The notes beneath the pieces are model-generated. The model was not told where the DNA came from and did no database searches. It saw nothing but the letters and a program-made list of their open reading frames with translations. From CAIKNB01 sp041658705 (GTDB lineage: Bacteria; Patescibacteriota; Patescibacteriia; 2-12-FULL-60-25), in the NCBI GenBank assembly GCA_041658705.1, contig JBAZZT010000001.1:186001-250000 (forward strand): 64,000 nucleotides of DNA. The letters are read 5' to 3'. Within the stretch, counting starts at the first letter, position 1, and every line of letters begins with the position of its first letter. A program made the translations under genes and the position numbers. Below, piece after piece: positions 23,989 through 33,139 of this stretch.

Positions 23989-26900
23989 ATGCCAGACAAC
24001 GAAGTTCGCGGTACGGATAACGCAGTACGCTCGCCCTTCATCCACTTGCATGCGCATTCCATGTATTCGCTTTTGGATGCCATGGGTGATCCGGGGGATT
24101 TGGTGGCGCGCGCCAAGGAGCTGGGGTATGACGCGATTGCGCTGACCGATCACGGCGGGTTGTACGGCGTCATCGAGTTCGTCGAAGCCGCGAACAAAGC
24201 GGGCTTGAAGCCGATCATCGGACTCGAGGCTTACATCGCGCCCAATAAGCGCACGGATAAGCGTCCGCGCATCGACGAGCACGCGGCGCATCTCACTTTG
24301 CTCTGCGAGACCAATCAGGGCTATCAGAATCTGCTCAAGCTCGTGTCAACCGCTTACTTGGACGGTTTTTATTATCGTCCGCGCATGGACAAAGATATCT
24401 TGCGCGAGCTGCATCACGGGTTGATCGCGCTTTCGGGTTGCATGAAAGGGGAGATCCCCAAGGCGGCGCAGGCGCACGACATGGAAAAAGCGGAACAGCT
24501 GGCGCGCGAATATCTCGACATCTTCGGTGAGGGCAATTTTTTCCTCGAGCTCGTGCATCATCCCGAGTCGGCGACGCAGAACGACATCAACTTCCGCCTG
24601 GTGGAATTGCATAAGCAGACCGGCATCCCGCTCGTGGCTACCAAAGATGCGCACTATCTTTTGCCTGACGACGCGGATGCGCAAGATGCGTTGCAGTGCA
24701 TCCATGACGGCAAGATGCTGACCGATCTGAACCGCTACACCATTTCGAACATCGATCATTCGCTCTGCGCGCCGGAGGAGATGGTCCAGGCTTTCGCCGA
24801 AAATCCCGAAGCCGTGGAGAATACGCGGCGCATCGCCGACCGCTGCTCGGTCGTGCTTGAGCTGGGTAAGAATCATCTGCCCGTTTTCCAAGTGCCGGAA
24901 GGCGAGACTCCGGATACGCAACTGCGTAAGCTGTGCGTGGTCGGCATGCAGACAAGATACCCGCAGGGCGCGAGCGACGAGGCTAAGGCGCGTCTGGAGT
25001 TTGAGCTCGAGGTCATCGAGCGCATGGGTTTTGCTTCATACTTTTTGATCGTCTACGATTACGTGAATTGGGCTAAAGACAACGGCGTGATCGTGGGTCC
25101 GGGGCGCGGTTCGGCGGCGGGTTCCATCGTGTCGTATGCGCTCAACATCACCAACCTCGATCCGCTGCAATATGGTTTGCTCTTTGAGCGTTTCCTCAAT
25201 CCTGACCGTATCTCCATGCCGGATATCGACATGGACTTCGACGACGTCAAACGCAAAGACGTGATCGCGTATGTGACGCAAAAGTACGGTGGCGATCGCG
25301 TGGCCGGCATCATCACCTTCGGCACGATGGCGGCGCGCGCCGCGGTGCGCGACGTGGGTCGCGTGCTCGGCCTGACTTTCCAAGAAGTCGACCAGGTGGC
25401 CAAGGTCATCCCGCCGCCCGTCCAAGGCCGCCACATCCCGCTGGCCGTTTCGATCAAAGACGTGCCGGAACTCAAAGCCCTGTACGAGAACGATCAACGC
25501 GTGCATCGGCTCATCGATTTGGCGATCAAGCTCGAAGGCACAGCGCGCCACGCTTCGCAGCATGCTTGCGGCATCGTGATCGCGCCCGCGCCGCTGGTCG
25601 AGTTCGCGCCGCTGCAAAAGGCGCAAGGCGGCGACGTCGAACAGGTCGTCCAATATTCGCTCCACCCGGTCGAAGTCGTGGGTCTGCTCAAGATGGACTT
25701 CTTGGGACTCTCCAACCTGACCATCATCCGCGAATGTCTCGAGATCATGGATGCCGTGCACGGCGTGAGCGTGGATATCGACACCATCCCGCTGGACGAC
25801 GCCAAGACGTATGAGCTCTTGGGCAAAGGCGAGACGACGGGCGTGTTCCAACTTGAATCCGACGGCATGAAGCGCTACATCCGCGAGCTCAAACCCACCC
25901 AGATCGAAGACGTCATCGCCATGGTAGCGCTGTATCGTCCCGGTCCGTTGGGCGCCGGTCTGGTCGAGAGTTTCATCTTGCGCAAACACGGCAAGGAAAA
26001 AGTCACCTACAAACATCCGCTGACGGAAAACGCGTTGTGCAACACTTATGGCATCCCGGTCTATCAGGAACAGGTCATGCAAGTCTCCAAGGACATGGCG
26101 GGATTCACCGGCGGCGAGGCCGACACGCTGCGCAAAGCCATGGGCAAAAAAATCGCCAAGCTCATGGCCGAGATGAAGGCCAAGTTCGTCTTGGGCTCGG
26201 TCAAGAAAGGCGTGGACAAAGCCATCGCCGAAGAAATTTTCACCCAATTCGAGGAGTTCGCGGCTTATGGTTTCAATAAATCGCACGCTGCCTGCTACGC
26301 GCTCATCGCTTACCAGACGGCTTACCTCAAAGCGCGCTGGCCCGAATGCTTCATGGCTGCGCTCATGAACTCGGACACCAACAACCTGGACCGCATCACC
26401 ATCGAGGTCGAAGAGTGTCGGCGCATGGGGCTCAAAGTCTTGCCGCCCGACGTCAACGAATCGTTCGCCGGATTTTCCGTGGTCAAGGCTTCCGCAATAG
26501 GACCTATTAGTTCCGGCGGCACGACCTTGCGTTTCGGCTTGGTCGCGATCAAAGGTTTGGGGACGGACGTGGTCGAGGTGATCATCCACGAGCGCAAAAC
26601 CAACGGCGCTTATCAGGACTTGGCGGATTTTTTGACGCGTGTGCCGGGCAAAGCCATCAACCGCAAATCGCTCGAGTCACTCATCCGTTCCGGCGCGTTG
26701 GATCGCTTCGGCGACCGCAACCGCCTGCTGTTCAACATCGAAGCGCTGCTCGAATATCACAAGGATCAAGAAAAAGAATCGGCCTCCGGCCAATCCAACT
26801 TGTTTGCCTTCGGTTCCGCCACGGCTACGCCCACGCTGCACCTCCAACCAGCGCCGCCGACGGACAATCGCGAGATGCTGACCTGGGAAAAGGAACTGCT

Positions 26901-27561
26901 GGGTCTGTACATCTCGGGCCATCCTTATCGCGATTACGCAGAGCGCCTGGGCAAGCTAGTCACGCCCATCAGCGACTTGCGCCAGTTCATCAAGGACAAA
27001 AGCGTGCGCATCGGCGGAGTCGTCACGCAAGCCAAAAAAATCCGCACCAAGAACAACGAGAATATGGTCTTCGCGGAGATCGAGGACATGACGGGCAAGT
27101 GCGAAGCCATCGTTTTCCCGCGCACCTTCAACGACACCGCGGCCTACTGGGAGGCGGATAAGGTGCTCGTGGTCTCGGGCAAGCCGCAGGAAAAAGACGG
27201 TCAGATGAAAGTGTTGGTGGACACGGCCTACGAAATCACGCCGGATAACATCGAAGAGATAACCAAAGGCGGCGCCGTCCACAGCGCGGCGACTGTTGAT
27301 GAAGCTCCGAATACCGAGCGCCAAACCCCAAGTCCGGAAAAATCCATCACCCTCCACGTGCGCGCCAGCATGCCCGAGACGGTGATCCTGCGCCTGCGCC
27401 GCATCTTCGACGAGCGCCGCGGATCATATCAAGTATATTTTCTCATCGACGACGTGGACGGCCAGCGGCGCATCAAGACGTCGTCCAAGATCATATGGAG
27501 CGAAGAGACGGTCAAAGAACTCGAGTCGGTTTTGGGTCCAGGGACGGTGAAGATAAGTTAG
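23989..27561 (+). CDS. dnaE: DNA polymerase III alpha subunit
   Basis: This 1190-residue DnaE is the replicative polymerase. It has the N-terminal PHP domain (HLHAHSMYSLLD, ALTDHGGLYG), the C-family catalytic region with GPGRGSAAGS near 370 and PDIDMDFDD near 410-418 (two of the three catalytic Asp), the HASQHACGIV segment, a helix-hairpin-helix region and an OB domain near 1000-1070. The C terminus carries a short additional domain (SITLHVRASMPETVILRLRR). Length is normal for DnaE. It stands alone, with repeats on both sides. Confidence 0.96.
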   Translation: MPDNEVRGTDNAVRSPFIHLHAHSMYSLLDAMGDPGDLVARAKELGYDAIALTDHGGLYGVIEFVEAANKAGLKPIIGLEAYIAPNKRTDKRPRIDEHAAHLTLLCETNQGYQNLLKLVSTAYLDGFYYRPRMDKDILRELHHGLIALSGCMKGEIPKAAQAHDMEKAEQLAREYLDIFGEGNFFLELVHHPESATQNDINFRLVELHKQTGIPLVATKDAHYLLPDDADAQDALQCIHDGKMLTDLNRYTISNIDHSLCAPEEMVQAFAENPEAVENTRRIADRCSVVLELGKNHLPVFQVPEGETPDTQLRKLCVVGMQTRYPQGASDEAKARLEFELEVIERMGFASYFLIVYDYVNWAKDNGVIVGPGRGSAAGSIVSYALNITNLDPLQYGLLFERFLNPDRISMPDIDMDFDDVKRKDVIAYVTQKYGGDRVAGIITFGTMAARAAVRDVGRVLGLTFQEVDQVAKVIPPPVQGRHIPLAVSIKDVPELKALYENDQRVHRLIDLAIKLEGTARHASQHACGIVIAPAPLVEFAPLQKAQGGDVEQVVQYSLHPVEVVGLLKMDFLGLSNLTIIRECLEIMDAVHGVSVDIDTIPLDDAKTYELLGKGETTGVFQLESDGMKRYIRELKPTQIEDVIAMVALYRPGPLGAGLVESFILRKHGKEKVTYKHPLTENALCNTYGIPVYQEQVMQVSKDMAGFTGGEADTLRKAMGKKIAKLMAEMKAKFVLGSVKKGVDKAIAEEIFTQFEEFAAYGFNKSHAACYALIAYQTAYLKARWPECFMAALMNSDTNNLDRITIEVEECRRMGLKVLPPDVNESFAGFSVVKASAIGPISSGGTTLRFGLVAIKGLGTDVVEVIIHERKTNGAYQDLADFLTRVPGKAINRKSLESLIRSGALDRFGDRNRLLFNIEALLEYHKDQEKESASGQSNLFAFGSATATPTLHLQPAPPTDNREMLTWEKELLGLYISGHPYRDYAERLGKLVTPISDLRQFIKDKSVRIGGVVTQAKKIRTKNNENMVFAEIEDMTGKCEAIVFPRTFNDTAAYWEADKVLVVSGKPQEKDGQMKVLVDTAYEITPDNIEEITKGGAVHSAATVDEAPNTERQTPSPEKSITLHVRASMPETVILRLRRIFDERRGSYQVYFLIDDVDGQRRIKTSSKIIWSEETVKELESVLGPGTVKIS

Positions 27562-27927
27562 CTAGTAGACGATAGAGGGTAGGGGCGCATGCCATGCGCC
27601 CTGTCGGTAGACGGTAACCAGAAGGTATTTTGGAATTTGTATTTTGGAGTGGCCCAACATACATAATACAAAATACATACTACAAACACCTGTCACTCGT
27701 GTTTGACGACTGCACTAATATTGACTTGTCACGCGCCGATACCTTAAAAGGTCCTTCGACAAGCTCAGGATGACAAAAAATATTGTCATCCTGAGCGTAG
27801 CGCCAGCGAAGTCGAAGGACCTTTATCAGCAACCAAATCCGGTTCGTCTTGACGTCTCGCGATATTTGTGTCAATTTATTTCGGTCGTAGTTAACGCATC
27901 GGACATTTCGGTTTTTTGGAGGTTCCC
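27562..27927. repeat. Repeat-filled gap after dnaE
   Basis: The gap holds a GGGGCGCATGCCATGCGCCC palindrome (27580-27602) within TAGACGGTA words, an ATACAAAATACATACTAC tract, and a facing pair of AAGGTCCTTCGAC...CTCAGGATGAC units (27747-27831). At its right end TTGACG (27849-27854), a 17-base spacer and CAATTT could form the promoter of the next gene. Confidence 0.65.
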
Positions 27928-28311
27928 ATGGGACTAGGTCGATTGACTGCGTTGGAGATTTTCGCCCATCCGACCGATCTGATGTTCGTGATCGGTCAAG
28001 CCGACGGAAGATTCGGGATCCTGCTTACCCGCGTACCCGGACACGACTACAAGCTCCTCATCTCAAGTCAGATGACCATCGAGACGAGGGACAAGGCCGT
28101 CGAGATTCTGTGCGGCATCCTCGATACCACGATCGAAGCAGGCCAGCGGACCTACGCCGGTTCGGATGACGTGGGCGAAATCCTGAATCCGGACAAAGTG
28201 CCGGTCGAAAAGTTCCCGGCGCTGACCAAGCCGTTCGCGGACCGGATCAAGGCGCTCCTGCGCACCGCCGACAAGGTCGAAACGTACCTCCTCGACTCCG
28301 CCGCAAGTTGA
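27928..28311 (+). CDS. Small orphan protein
   Basis: I do not recognise this 127-residue soluble protein. The start MGLGRLTALEIF is set by a GGAGG ribosome site at 27918-27922. It has an N-terminal beta-rich half (DLMFVIGQADGRFGILLTRV) and a helical C-terminal half (FADRIKALLRTADKVETYLL). A GNRA-capped terminator follows, so it is a one-gene unit of the Shine-Dalgarno-led class. Confidence 0.65.
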   Translation: MGLGRLTALEIFAHPTDLMFVIGQADGRFGILLTRVPGHDYKLLISSQMTIETRDKAVEILCGILDTTIEAGQRTYAGSDDVGEILNPDKVPVEKFPALTKPFADRIKALLRTADKVETYLLDSAAS

Positions 28312-28329
28312 TTTTTGCGGCTCTTGATG

Positions 28330-28358
28330 CCACGCTTGAGAAAGCGTGGTTTGTTTTA
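28330..28358 (+). terminator. Rho-independent terminator, GNRA-capped
   Basis: CCACGCTT and AAGCGTGG form an eight-pair stem capped by GAGA and are followed by TTTGTTTT. Confidence 0.88.
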
Positions 28359-28368
28359 AAGTTAGATG

Positions 28369-28610
28369 GTGTGTAGGGGCGCATGGTCATGCGCCCAGGC
28401 AGACGGTAGCCAGAAAATAAAAGCAACTGTCATCCTTTGGCTGAATCAGTAGGGGCGACCCGTTGGGTCGCCCCTACGGGTACCTAAAGGAACTGGAAGA
28501 TTCTTCGGCCGTCAGACGGCCTCAAGAATGACATCCTCTTATTACCAAAAGGGCGCATGGCATGCGCCCCTACGTCTGGCTACCGTCTACTCTCTACCCT
28601 CTATCCCCTT
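28369..28610. repeat. Nested repeats in the gap 28359-28663
   Basis: A GTAGGGGCGCATGG palindrome (28374-28394) is followed by a copy of the GTCATCC...AGAATGAC palindrome (28424-28535), the family that brackets the first GIY-YIG gene. That copy is interrupted by a GTAGGGGCGACCCG palindrome (28450-28479). A fourth unit, GGGCGCATGGCATGCGCCCC, and TAGA words end the stretch. The 3' 40 bases of the interrupted copy match 9232-9275 exactly. Confidence 0.8.
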
Positions 28611-28637
28611 GACAGATAGCCGCGAACGTGCAAATTT
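28609..28637 (+). promoter_or_regulatory. Promoter of the gene at 28664
   Basis: TTGACA, a 17-base spacer and AAATTT lie 26 bases before the ATG. Confidence 0.55.
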
Positions 28638-28663
28638 AAGCTAAGAACTTTGGAGTAAATGCT

Positions 28664-28912
28664 ATGACGTATCAAGCGCAAGCAAAGACGGCAGCGGAAG
28701 GACTTATTCAGGACCCCGATTGCGCCTTCCAGAACATGGATGTGCTGCTCGGAGTCCTTGAGACGGAGTTGAACCAGAGGTTCGGCACCTGGAACAAGCT
28801 TTCGCTCACGAGCGAAACCGACCTTGATGGTCTTTCCGATGAGATGGCCCGCGCCGCTTGCGAGATTCTTCCGTCGCTCAACCTGTCCTTTCGCCCCGCG
28901 CCTGATGCGTAG
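28664..28912 (+). CDS. Small orphan protein
   Basis: I do not recognise this 82-residue, acidic, mostly helical soluble protein (MTYQAQAKTAAEGLIQ...). A GGAG ribosome site precedes the ATG and a terminator follows. It has no cysteine pairs, signal peptide or known motif apart from a single Cys-Ala-Phe near residue 25. Confidence 0.6.
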   Translation: MTYQAQAKTAAEGLIQDPDCAFQNMDVLLGVLETELNQRFGTWNKLSLTSETDLDGLSDEMARAACEILPSLNLSFRPAPDA

Positions 28913-28918
28913 CTGCTG

Positions 28919-28946
28919 CGGCCCCGTCTTCCCGGGGCTATTGTTT
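28919..28946 (+). terminator. Rho-independent terminator
   Basis: GGCCCCG and CGGGGCT pair around TCTTCC and are followed by ATTGTTTT. Confidence 0.8.
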
Positions 28947-28970
28947 TAGGCGGATTCAAGCGAACTCCTG

Positions 28971-29055
28971 TATACTTTGCTATTGAATCATAATTGGCTT
29001 GGCTACCGTCTATCGCCGCAGGCGCATGGCATGCGCCCCTACCACCCTATATTTT
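28971..29055 (+). promoter_or_regulatory. Promoter and repeat-invaded leader of the GGDEF gene
   Basis: TATACT at 28971-28976 is the likely -10 box. Between it and the ATG at 29056 lies a CGCATGGCATGCGCCCC repeat (29022-29040), so a mobile palindrome appears to have lengthened the leader. Confidence 0.45.
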
Positions 29056-31365
29056 ATGAAAATTCGCGAAAGCCTGCGTATCCCGGAGACGCAAAAAGTC
29101 CGGCTCATGTCGGAGATCTTCAAATCCCGCAGCGCCGAAGCCCAAGCGGCTTTGAGTGCAGCCGAAGCGCGCGGCGCGGATAAGGATGAACTCGACAAGC
29201 TCAAAGCGGAGATCGAGGTGGCGGAAAAAGAGCGCGAGCTTTTCTTTTGGGAGCGGGATGTCACCGGCGCCGCGAAAGCTGATAAATTTTATGTTGATTT
29301 GCGCCAGCGTGTCGGCGAGTTGGGGCTGCAGCGCGTCGAAAGCGGTGAATTGGATATCCCGGAAAAAACCGCGCAGGATTCTTTGCTCATCGTGAATTTG
29401 AGCGAACTGGATCGCCTGAACGATTCCGGCGATCATAACTTAGGCGACATCGGTTTGGAACAGACTTTTGCCCACATCTCGCGCACCGTCGTGGAGCATT
29501 TGCGCACGCAGCTGAAAGACGCGAGTGAAGAAGAAATCATGGCGCATCATGAGATCTATCGCATCTCCGGCAACGACTTTGGCGTCCATCTGAAGGAGGT
29601 AAGTCCGGCGCTGGGTCAAGCCATCATGCGGGATTTGAATTCCGCTCCGTTCAAACTCGAAGGCTATCCCGACGAAGACCCCGTGCCTTTGGTCGCGGTG
29701 GGATTGGATTTTGAGAACGCAGCGCGCACGCTGGAACTTTTGCCCACCAGGGAAGAGGGCGACGTGGGGCGTGAGTTGGTCAAGGTGCTGCGCGAAAAAG
29801 CGCAGACTTTCAGCGACTATGAAAAAATTCGTTCGCGCTTCGGTCGCGTGGCGGAAAAAATCATGCATCCAAGCGGGCGCCTTGAGGCTCGCGAGTTCTA
29901 CGATAAATACCTGAAAAAATCTTTGGGGGTGGTGTTTGGCGGCAATGAGGCGCTCGATTTCGATGGCTTCAGGGCCAAGCTCCAGGAAAACGGGGCTTTG
30001 GAGGATGACGGCGACGAGGTCAAGCGGGAAAATTGGAAGAACCGCGCTTTCCATCTGGCGCGCGATCAAGCCATCGCTTTGTTCAAGTCGCGCAACGCGG
30101 AGAATCTTGCCGCCATGAGCGGTATCTTGGAGCGGGCCGTTTCTGAACTGGAGAGCGGATCGGGACTTACCTTCAACGAGGCGGAAAAATTCAAGCCGCA
30201 GCTCGAGCAAGGCGAAGTAGGGGAGAATCTTGCCGTGCGCGAAGACCTGGAACGTTTCCGCCAGAAAACGGAATTTTTGGGACGGACCGAAAGCGAAGTC
30301 TTGCTTGAAGGTTTGGAGAAGAAGCTCGCCGAGACTGAAGATCTGGAAGAAGACGACCCGCACAGGAAAATCGCGCAACTCGACGCACAGATCGCCAAAG
30401 CCCAGCGCAGCGGTGCGCTGTTCGGCCGCGGCAAACTTTTTATGCAGCTGGAAAAAGGCTTGGTCGAAAAAGAACCCTCGGTCATCAGCATCGACATGGC
30501 CTTCCTTAAATATTTCGACAAAGAAGGCGGCACCAGGACCGGAGAGGCGGCCATCGGCACCGCCATGCGCATCTTAGATTTTGCCAAACGCGAATTCAAG
30601 GCCAAGCATCCCGAGATCCAGGCCGAGGCTTACCGCGTGGGCGGGGATGAGTTCGTGTTATACGTGGAGAGCGACCGGGACGAACATCTGAAGGAGATCG
30701 CGAATTTGGTCGATGCGGCGCGGCGCAAAGCCGGTCCGATCCCGGCGCATCCCGGAGCGCTGCCGACGTATCAACCCGAGTTCCTGCACTTCAATCTAGG
30801 CATCGCCACCGCGCGTCGGGCGCCAGGCGAAGCGTCCAAAGATCGGGATGTGCATCGCGAGTCGAATGATGTGTTGCGCGAGGCGGACAAGCAGATCGAG
30901 GGCCCCAAGGCTTTGGAGCGTTTTGCGTTGTTGTTGCAGCTTGGCTTGCGCGCGGATAAAGCTCCGCTTGAGCAAAAAGCCGCTTTGAGCATGAAATTCA
31001 CCACCCTGTCCGCTTATTCGGAAAAAGCCCTGGGGCGCGATGGCCGGCGGCTGCTTTACGCTTGGTTGGAGGAAATAAAGCAAGGCAAGAGCGACTTGGC
31101 CGAAGTGCTGCGCACCAAAGCCATGCCTTATGTCAGCGAAGCGCTTAAAAACAAAGGCAAGCACGAGATCATGGATGAAAAAGTCACGGACGAGATTCTG
31201 GAACGCGTCATCGAAGGCGAGATAAACGAACAGCGCATCGCGGAGTTGGAACAAGGCATCGAGGATTTTGCCGCGCGTTTAGGCGCTGAACACGGCGCGA
31301 CCCGCGAACTGCAAAAACAAGTCAGTGCCATCAAAGAGCTGCGCGGGAAGATCGCGAACGCATAA
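29056..31365 (+). CDS. Protein with two GGDEF-type domains
   Basis: This 769-residue soluble protein has an intact signature RVGGDEFVLYVE at about 526-537 in a domain that starts VISIDMAFLKYFD. An earlier, degenerate copy has RISGNDFGVHLKEV near 169-182 after LLIVNLSELDRLND. GGDEF domains make cyclic di-GMP from two GTP, or bind GTP when degenerate. Charged helical regions connect and follow them. I start at MKIRESLRIPE; the 19 codons upstream are repeat-derived. No membrane helix, PilZ or EAL domain is visible, so an output pathway is not evident. Confidence 0.7.
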   Translation: MKIRESLRIPETQKVRLMSEIFKSRSAEAQAALSAAEARGADKDELDKLKAEIEVAEKERELFFWERDVTGAAKADKFYVDLRQRVGELGLQRVESGELDIPEKTAQDSLLIVNLSELDRLNDSGDHNLGDIGLEQTFAHISRTVVEHLRTQLKDASEEEIMAHHEIYRISGNDFGVHLKEVSPALGQAIMRDLNSAPFKLEGYPDEDPVPLVAVGLDFENAARTLELLPTREEGDVGRELVKVLREKAQTFSDYEKIRSRFGRVAEKIMHPSGRLEAREFYDKYLKKSLGVVFGGNEALDFDGFRAKLQENGALEDDGDEVKRENWKNRAFHLARDQAIALFKSRNAENLAAMSGILERAVSELESGSGLTFNEAEKFKPQLEQGEVGENLAVREDLERFRQKTEFLGRTESEVLLEGLEKKLAETEDLEEDDPHRKIAQLDAQIAKAQRSGALFGRGKLFMQLEKGLVEKEPSVISIDMAFLKYFDKEGGTRTGEAAIGTAMRILDFAKREFKAKHPEIQAEAYRVGGDEFVLYVESDRDEHLKEIANLVDAARRKAGPIPAHPGALPTYQPEFLHFNLGIATARRAPGEASKDRDVHRESNDVLREADKQIEGPKALERFALLLQLGLRADKAPLEQKAALSMKFTTLSAYSEKALGRDGRRLLYAWLEEIKQGKSDLAEVLRTKAMPYVSEALKNKGKHEIMDEKVTDEILERVIEGEINEQRIAELEQGIEDFAARLGAEHGATRELQKQVSAIKELRGKIANA

Positions 31366-31451
31366 AGTCAGCAGGTTCTAGGTATTTTGACTGAATCAGG
31401 TGCTAGGTTCAGAAACCTAAAACCCAGAACCTAGAACCTGTTACCGTATGC

Positions 31452-31457
31452 TATAAT
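31452..31457 (+). promoter_or_regulatory. -10 box of the gene at 31472
   Basis: TGCTATAAT is an extended consensus -10 box 14 bases before the ATG. It predicts a leader of only about seven bases. Confidence 0.55.
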
Positions 31458-31471
31458 CCCATCTAGAATCT

Positions 31472-32638
31472 ATGCCTATCCGCACCTCCAAGCACTCGTT
31501 TAAGGATTTCCCCGCCCGGCAACCCGGCAGCAAGCTCTACCGCAACATTGCCTTGTCTTTTCTCGCCGTGGTCATGCTCGTGGTCATCGGCGTTTTGTGG
31601 GTTTCCTCGGTCAGGGCAAGGGTGACGATAAAGACCAAAAAAGACACGACCCAAGTGCAGACCTACGTCGAGGTGGCGCGCAGCCCGGAGGCGGGTCAGT
31701 TGGGCGGAAAAGTGGTCAAGGGCAATTTCGAAAAAATCCAAGAGTTTGCCGTCAAAGACGTGGGGAGCGAAGAGGTGCCCATTGATTCGGAAGTCTCGGG
31801 CATGGTCAAGATCATCAACAACTATTCAAAATCCCAGACTCTGGTCAAGACGACGCGGCTGCTTACGGCCGACGGTCGGCTTTATCGTATCGACAATACG
31901 GTGACGGTCGGGTCAAAGGAATCGGTCACGGTTTCCGCCCATTCGGATAAAAAAGGACGTGAATATGTCATGCCGGTCGGGACGCATCTGACTATCCCGG
32001 GGTTGTGGATAGATCTGCAAAAATCCATTTACGCGGAGACGGTGAGCGGCTTCAGCGGAGGTTCACAGACCTCGAAGATCGTCAGTTCGCTCCAAGTCGC
32101 GGACGCGCAAAAAGTTTTGGAAGAAGCGGTCTTCGAACAAGCCCAAAAGACGCTCAAAGCCGAAGCCGGCGCGGCTGACGATTGGGCGGGCGTATATTCC
32201 AAACGGCTGGTCGAAAAGAAAACCAACATCACTCCGGGCCAAAGTTCCGACCAGTTCCTGGCTTCGGTCAAGATGGAGGTCACGGCCGTGTATTATCCCG
32301 CCAAGGACATGGAAGTCTTGCTCAAGCAAAAATTGAAGGAGCGCATACCTGACGGACGCGATATCAATTACGACGCTTCCCTGGTCAATTTCAAGATCGA
32401 ACAAGCCGACACCACAGCCGGCAAAGCTCGGCTCTTGATCCAAGCCCAAGCTTCGACCCGTCTCACTGCCGACAGCTCCGCCATTTCCAAAGATGCCATC
32501 GCCGGTTTGTCGTCAGACGACGCCAAGACAAAACTCATGAGCGTGGATGGAGTCGAGAGCGTGGATATCCAAATCCGACCGACCTGGATCCATACCGTTC
32601 CCAAGATGAAGGATCATATAGATTTGGTGGTGGAGTAA
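31472..32638 (+). CDS. Membrane-anchored surface protein
   Basis: This 388-residue protein has a short cytoplasmic tail, one membrane helix (about 25-45) and a large external beta-rich part. Segments such as VPIDSEVSGMVKIINNYSKSQTLVKTTRLLT and MPVGTHLTIPGL resemble the baseplate-J-like external domains often annotated in Patescibacteria, but I cannot place it firmly. A helical middle section (ADAQKVLEEAVFEQAQKTLKAEA) separates two beta-rich parts. It is probably an envelope component with no enzymatic motif. Confidence 0.6.
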   Translation: MPIRTSKHSFKDFPARQPGSKLYRNIALSFLAVVMLVVIGVLWVSSVRARVTIKTKKDTTQVQTYVEVARSPEAGQLGGKVVKGNFEKIQEFAVKDVGSEEVPIDSEVSGMVKIINNYSKSQTLVKTTRLLTADGRLYRIDNTVTVGSKESVTVSAHSDKKGREYVMPVGTHLTIPGLWIDLQKSIYAETVSGFSGGSQTSKIVSSLQVADAQKVLEEAVFEQAQKTLKAEAGAADDWAGVYSKRLVEKKTNITPGQSSDQFLASVKMEVTAVYYPAKDMEVLLKQKLKERIPDGRDINYDASLVNFKIEQADTTAGKARLLIQAQASTRLTADSSAISKDAIAGLSSDDAKTKLMSVDGVESVDIQIRPTWIHTVPKMKDHIDLVVE

Positions 32639-32805
32639 AAGAGTAGTTAGTAGTTAGCATTTAGTAGTTAGGGAACCGGGCGCGAGTCCGGTTTTGAGGC
32701 AGTAACAAGATGTAGGGGCGCGGTTTCCGCGTCCCGCGAGTCGAGGGGCGGGGTGACCCTGCCCCTACTGCCAGAATTTGACGCATCTTCAAACCTGACG
32801 TAATC

Positions 32806-32973
32806 TTTCTGCACCGGACTCACCAACCGGCGGGCCGTCGAACGGTCCAGCCAGACAACTACAGAAAATGAGCGCTTCGGCCGCGAGGTCGGAGAAGTTG
32901 GGTGGAACCATCCCGTCAGACGGGATCCCGACAGTCTCGTCCAATCGAATGGACGGAACGTCGGGTATTTTTT
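32806..32973 (+). promoter_or_regulatory. T-box riboswitch upstream of thrS
   Basis: The leader folds like a T-box. A short Stem I is closed by TTTCTG/CAGAAA (32806-32811, 32862-32867) with an upper hairpin GGCGGGCCGT/ACGGTCC-A-GCC, and the Thr codons ACA-ACT-ACA lie in its 3' internal loop (32855-32863). A GNRA hairpin follows (CTTCGGCC-GCGA-GGTCGGAG, 32875-32894). Then comes an antiterminator: GTTGGG (32897-32902), the bulge TGGAACC that would pair with the tRNA 3' end, a hairpin ATCCCGTC/GACGGGAT, and CCCGAC (32927-32932) closing on GTTGGG. CCCGAC can instead pair with GTCGGG (32960-32965) in a terminator with a T run. Uncharged tRNA-Thr would favour thrS expression. Confidence 0.75.
32927..32973 (+). 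terminator. Attenuator terminator of the thrS T-box
   Basis: CCCGAC/GTCGGG and CGTCCA/TGGACG form a two-part stem around ATCGAA, followed by TATTTTTTA. It excludes the antiterminator because both use CCCGAC. Confidence 0.75.
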
Positions 32974-33012
32974 ATTCAATTGAAAATTTCAAAATGATTT
33001 ATGACGTTATCT

Positions 33013-33096
33013 GTCATTGCGAGAAGTAGCAACGACGAAGCAATCTCCGGAAACCAGAGATTGCCACGCGCTTTTGGATTATGCGCTCGCAATGAC
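33013..33096. repeat. GTCATTGCGAG palindrome between the T-box and thrS
   Basis: GTCATTGCGAGAAGTAGC...GCGCTCGCAATGAC is the same family as the insertion in murL (7782-7827) and the copy upstream of smpB (40791-40875). It lies between the attenuator and the thrS start codon, so it is part of the read-through mRNA. Confidence 0.8.
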
Positions 33097-33139
33097 AATC
33101 CTGAATTTTGCATTTTTAATTTTTAATTCGTAATTATCT

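Noticed and set aside
32668..32979. Minus-strand frame of 103 codons between the surface protein gene and thrS
   Set aside because: It lies over repeats and over the T-box, whose pairing explains the sequence. The translation is not protein-like.
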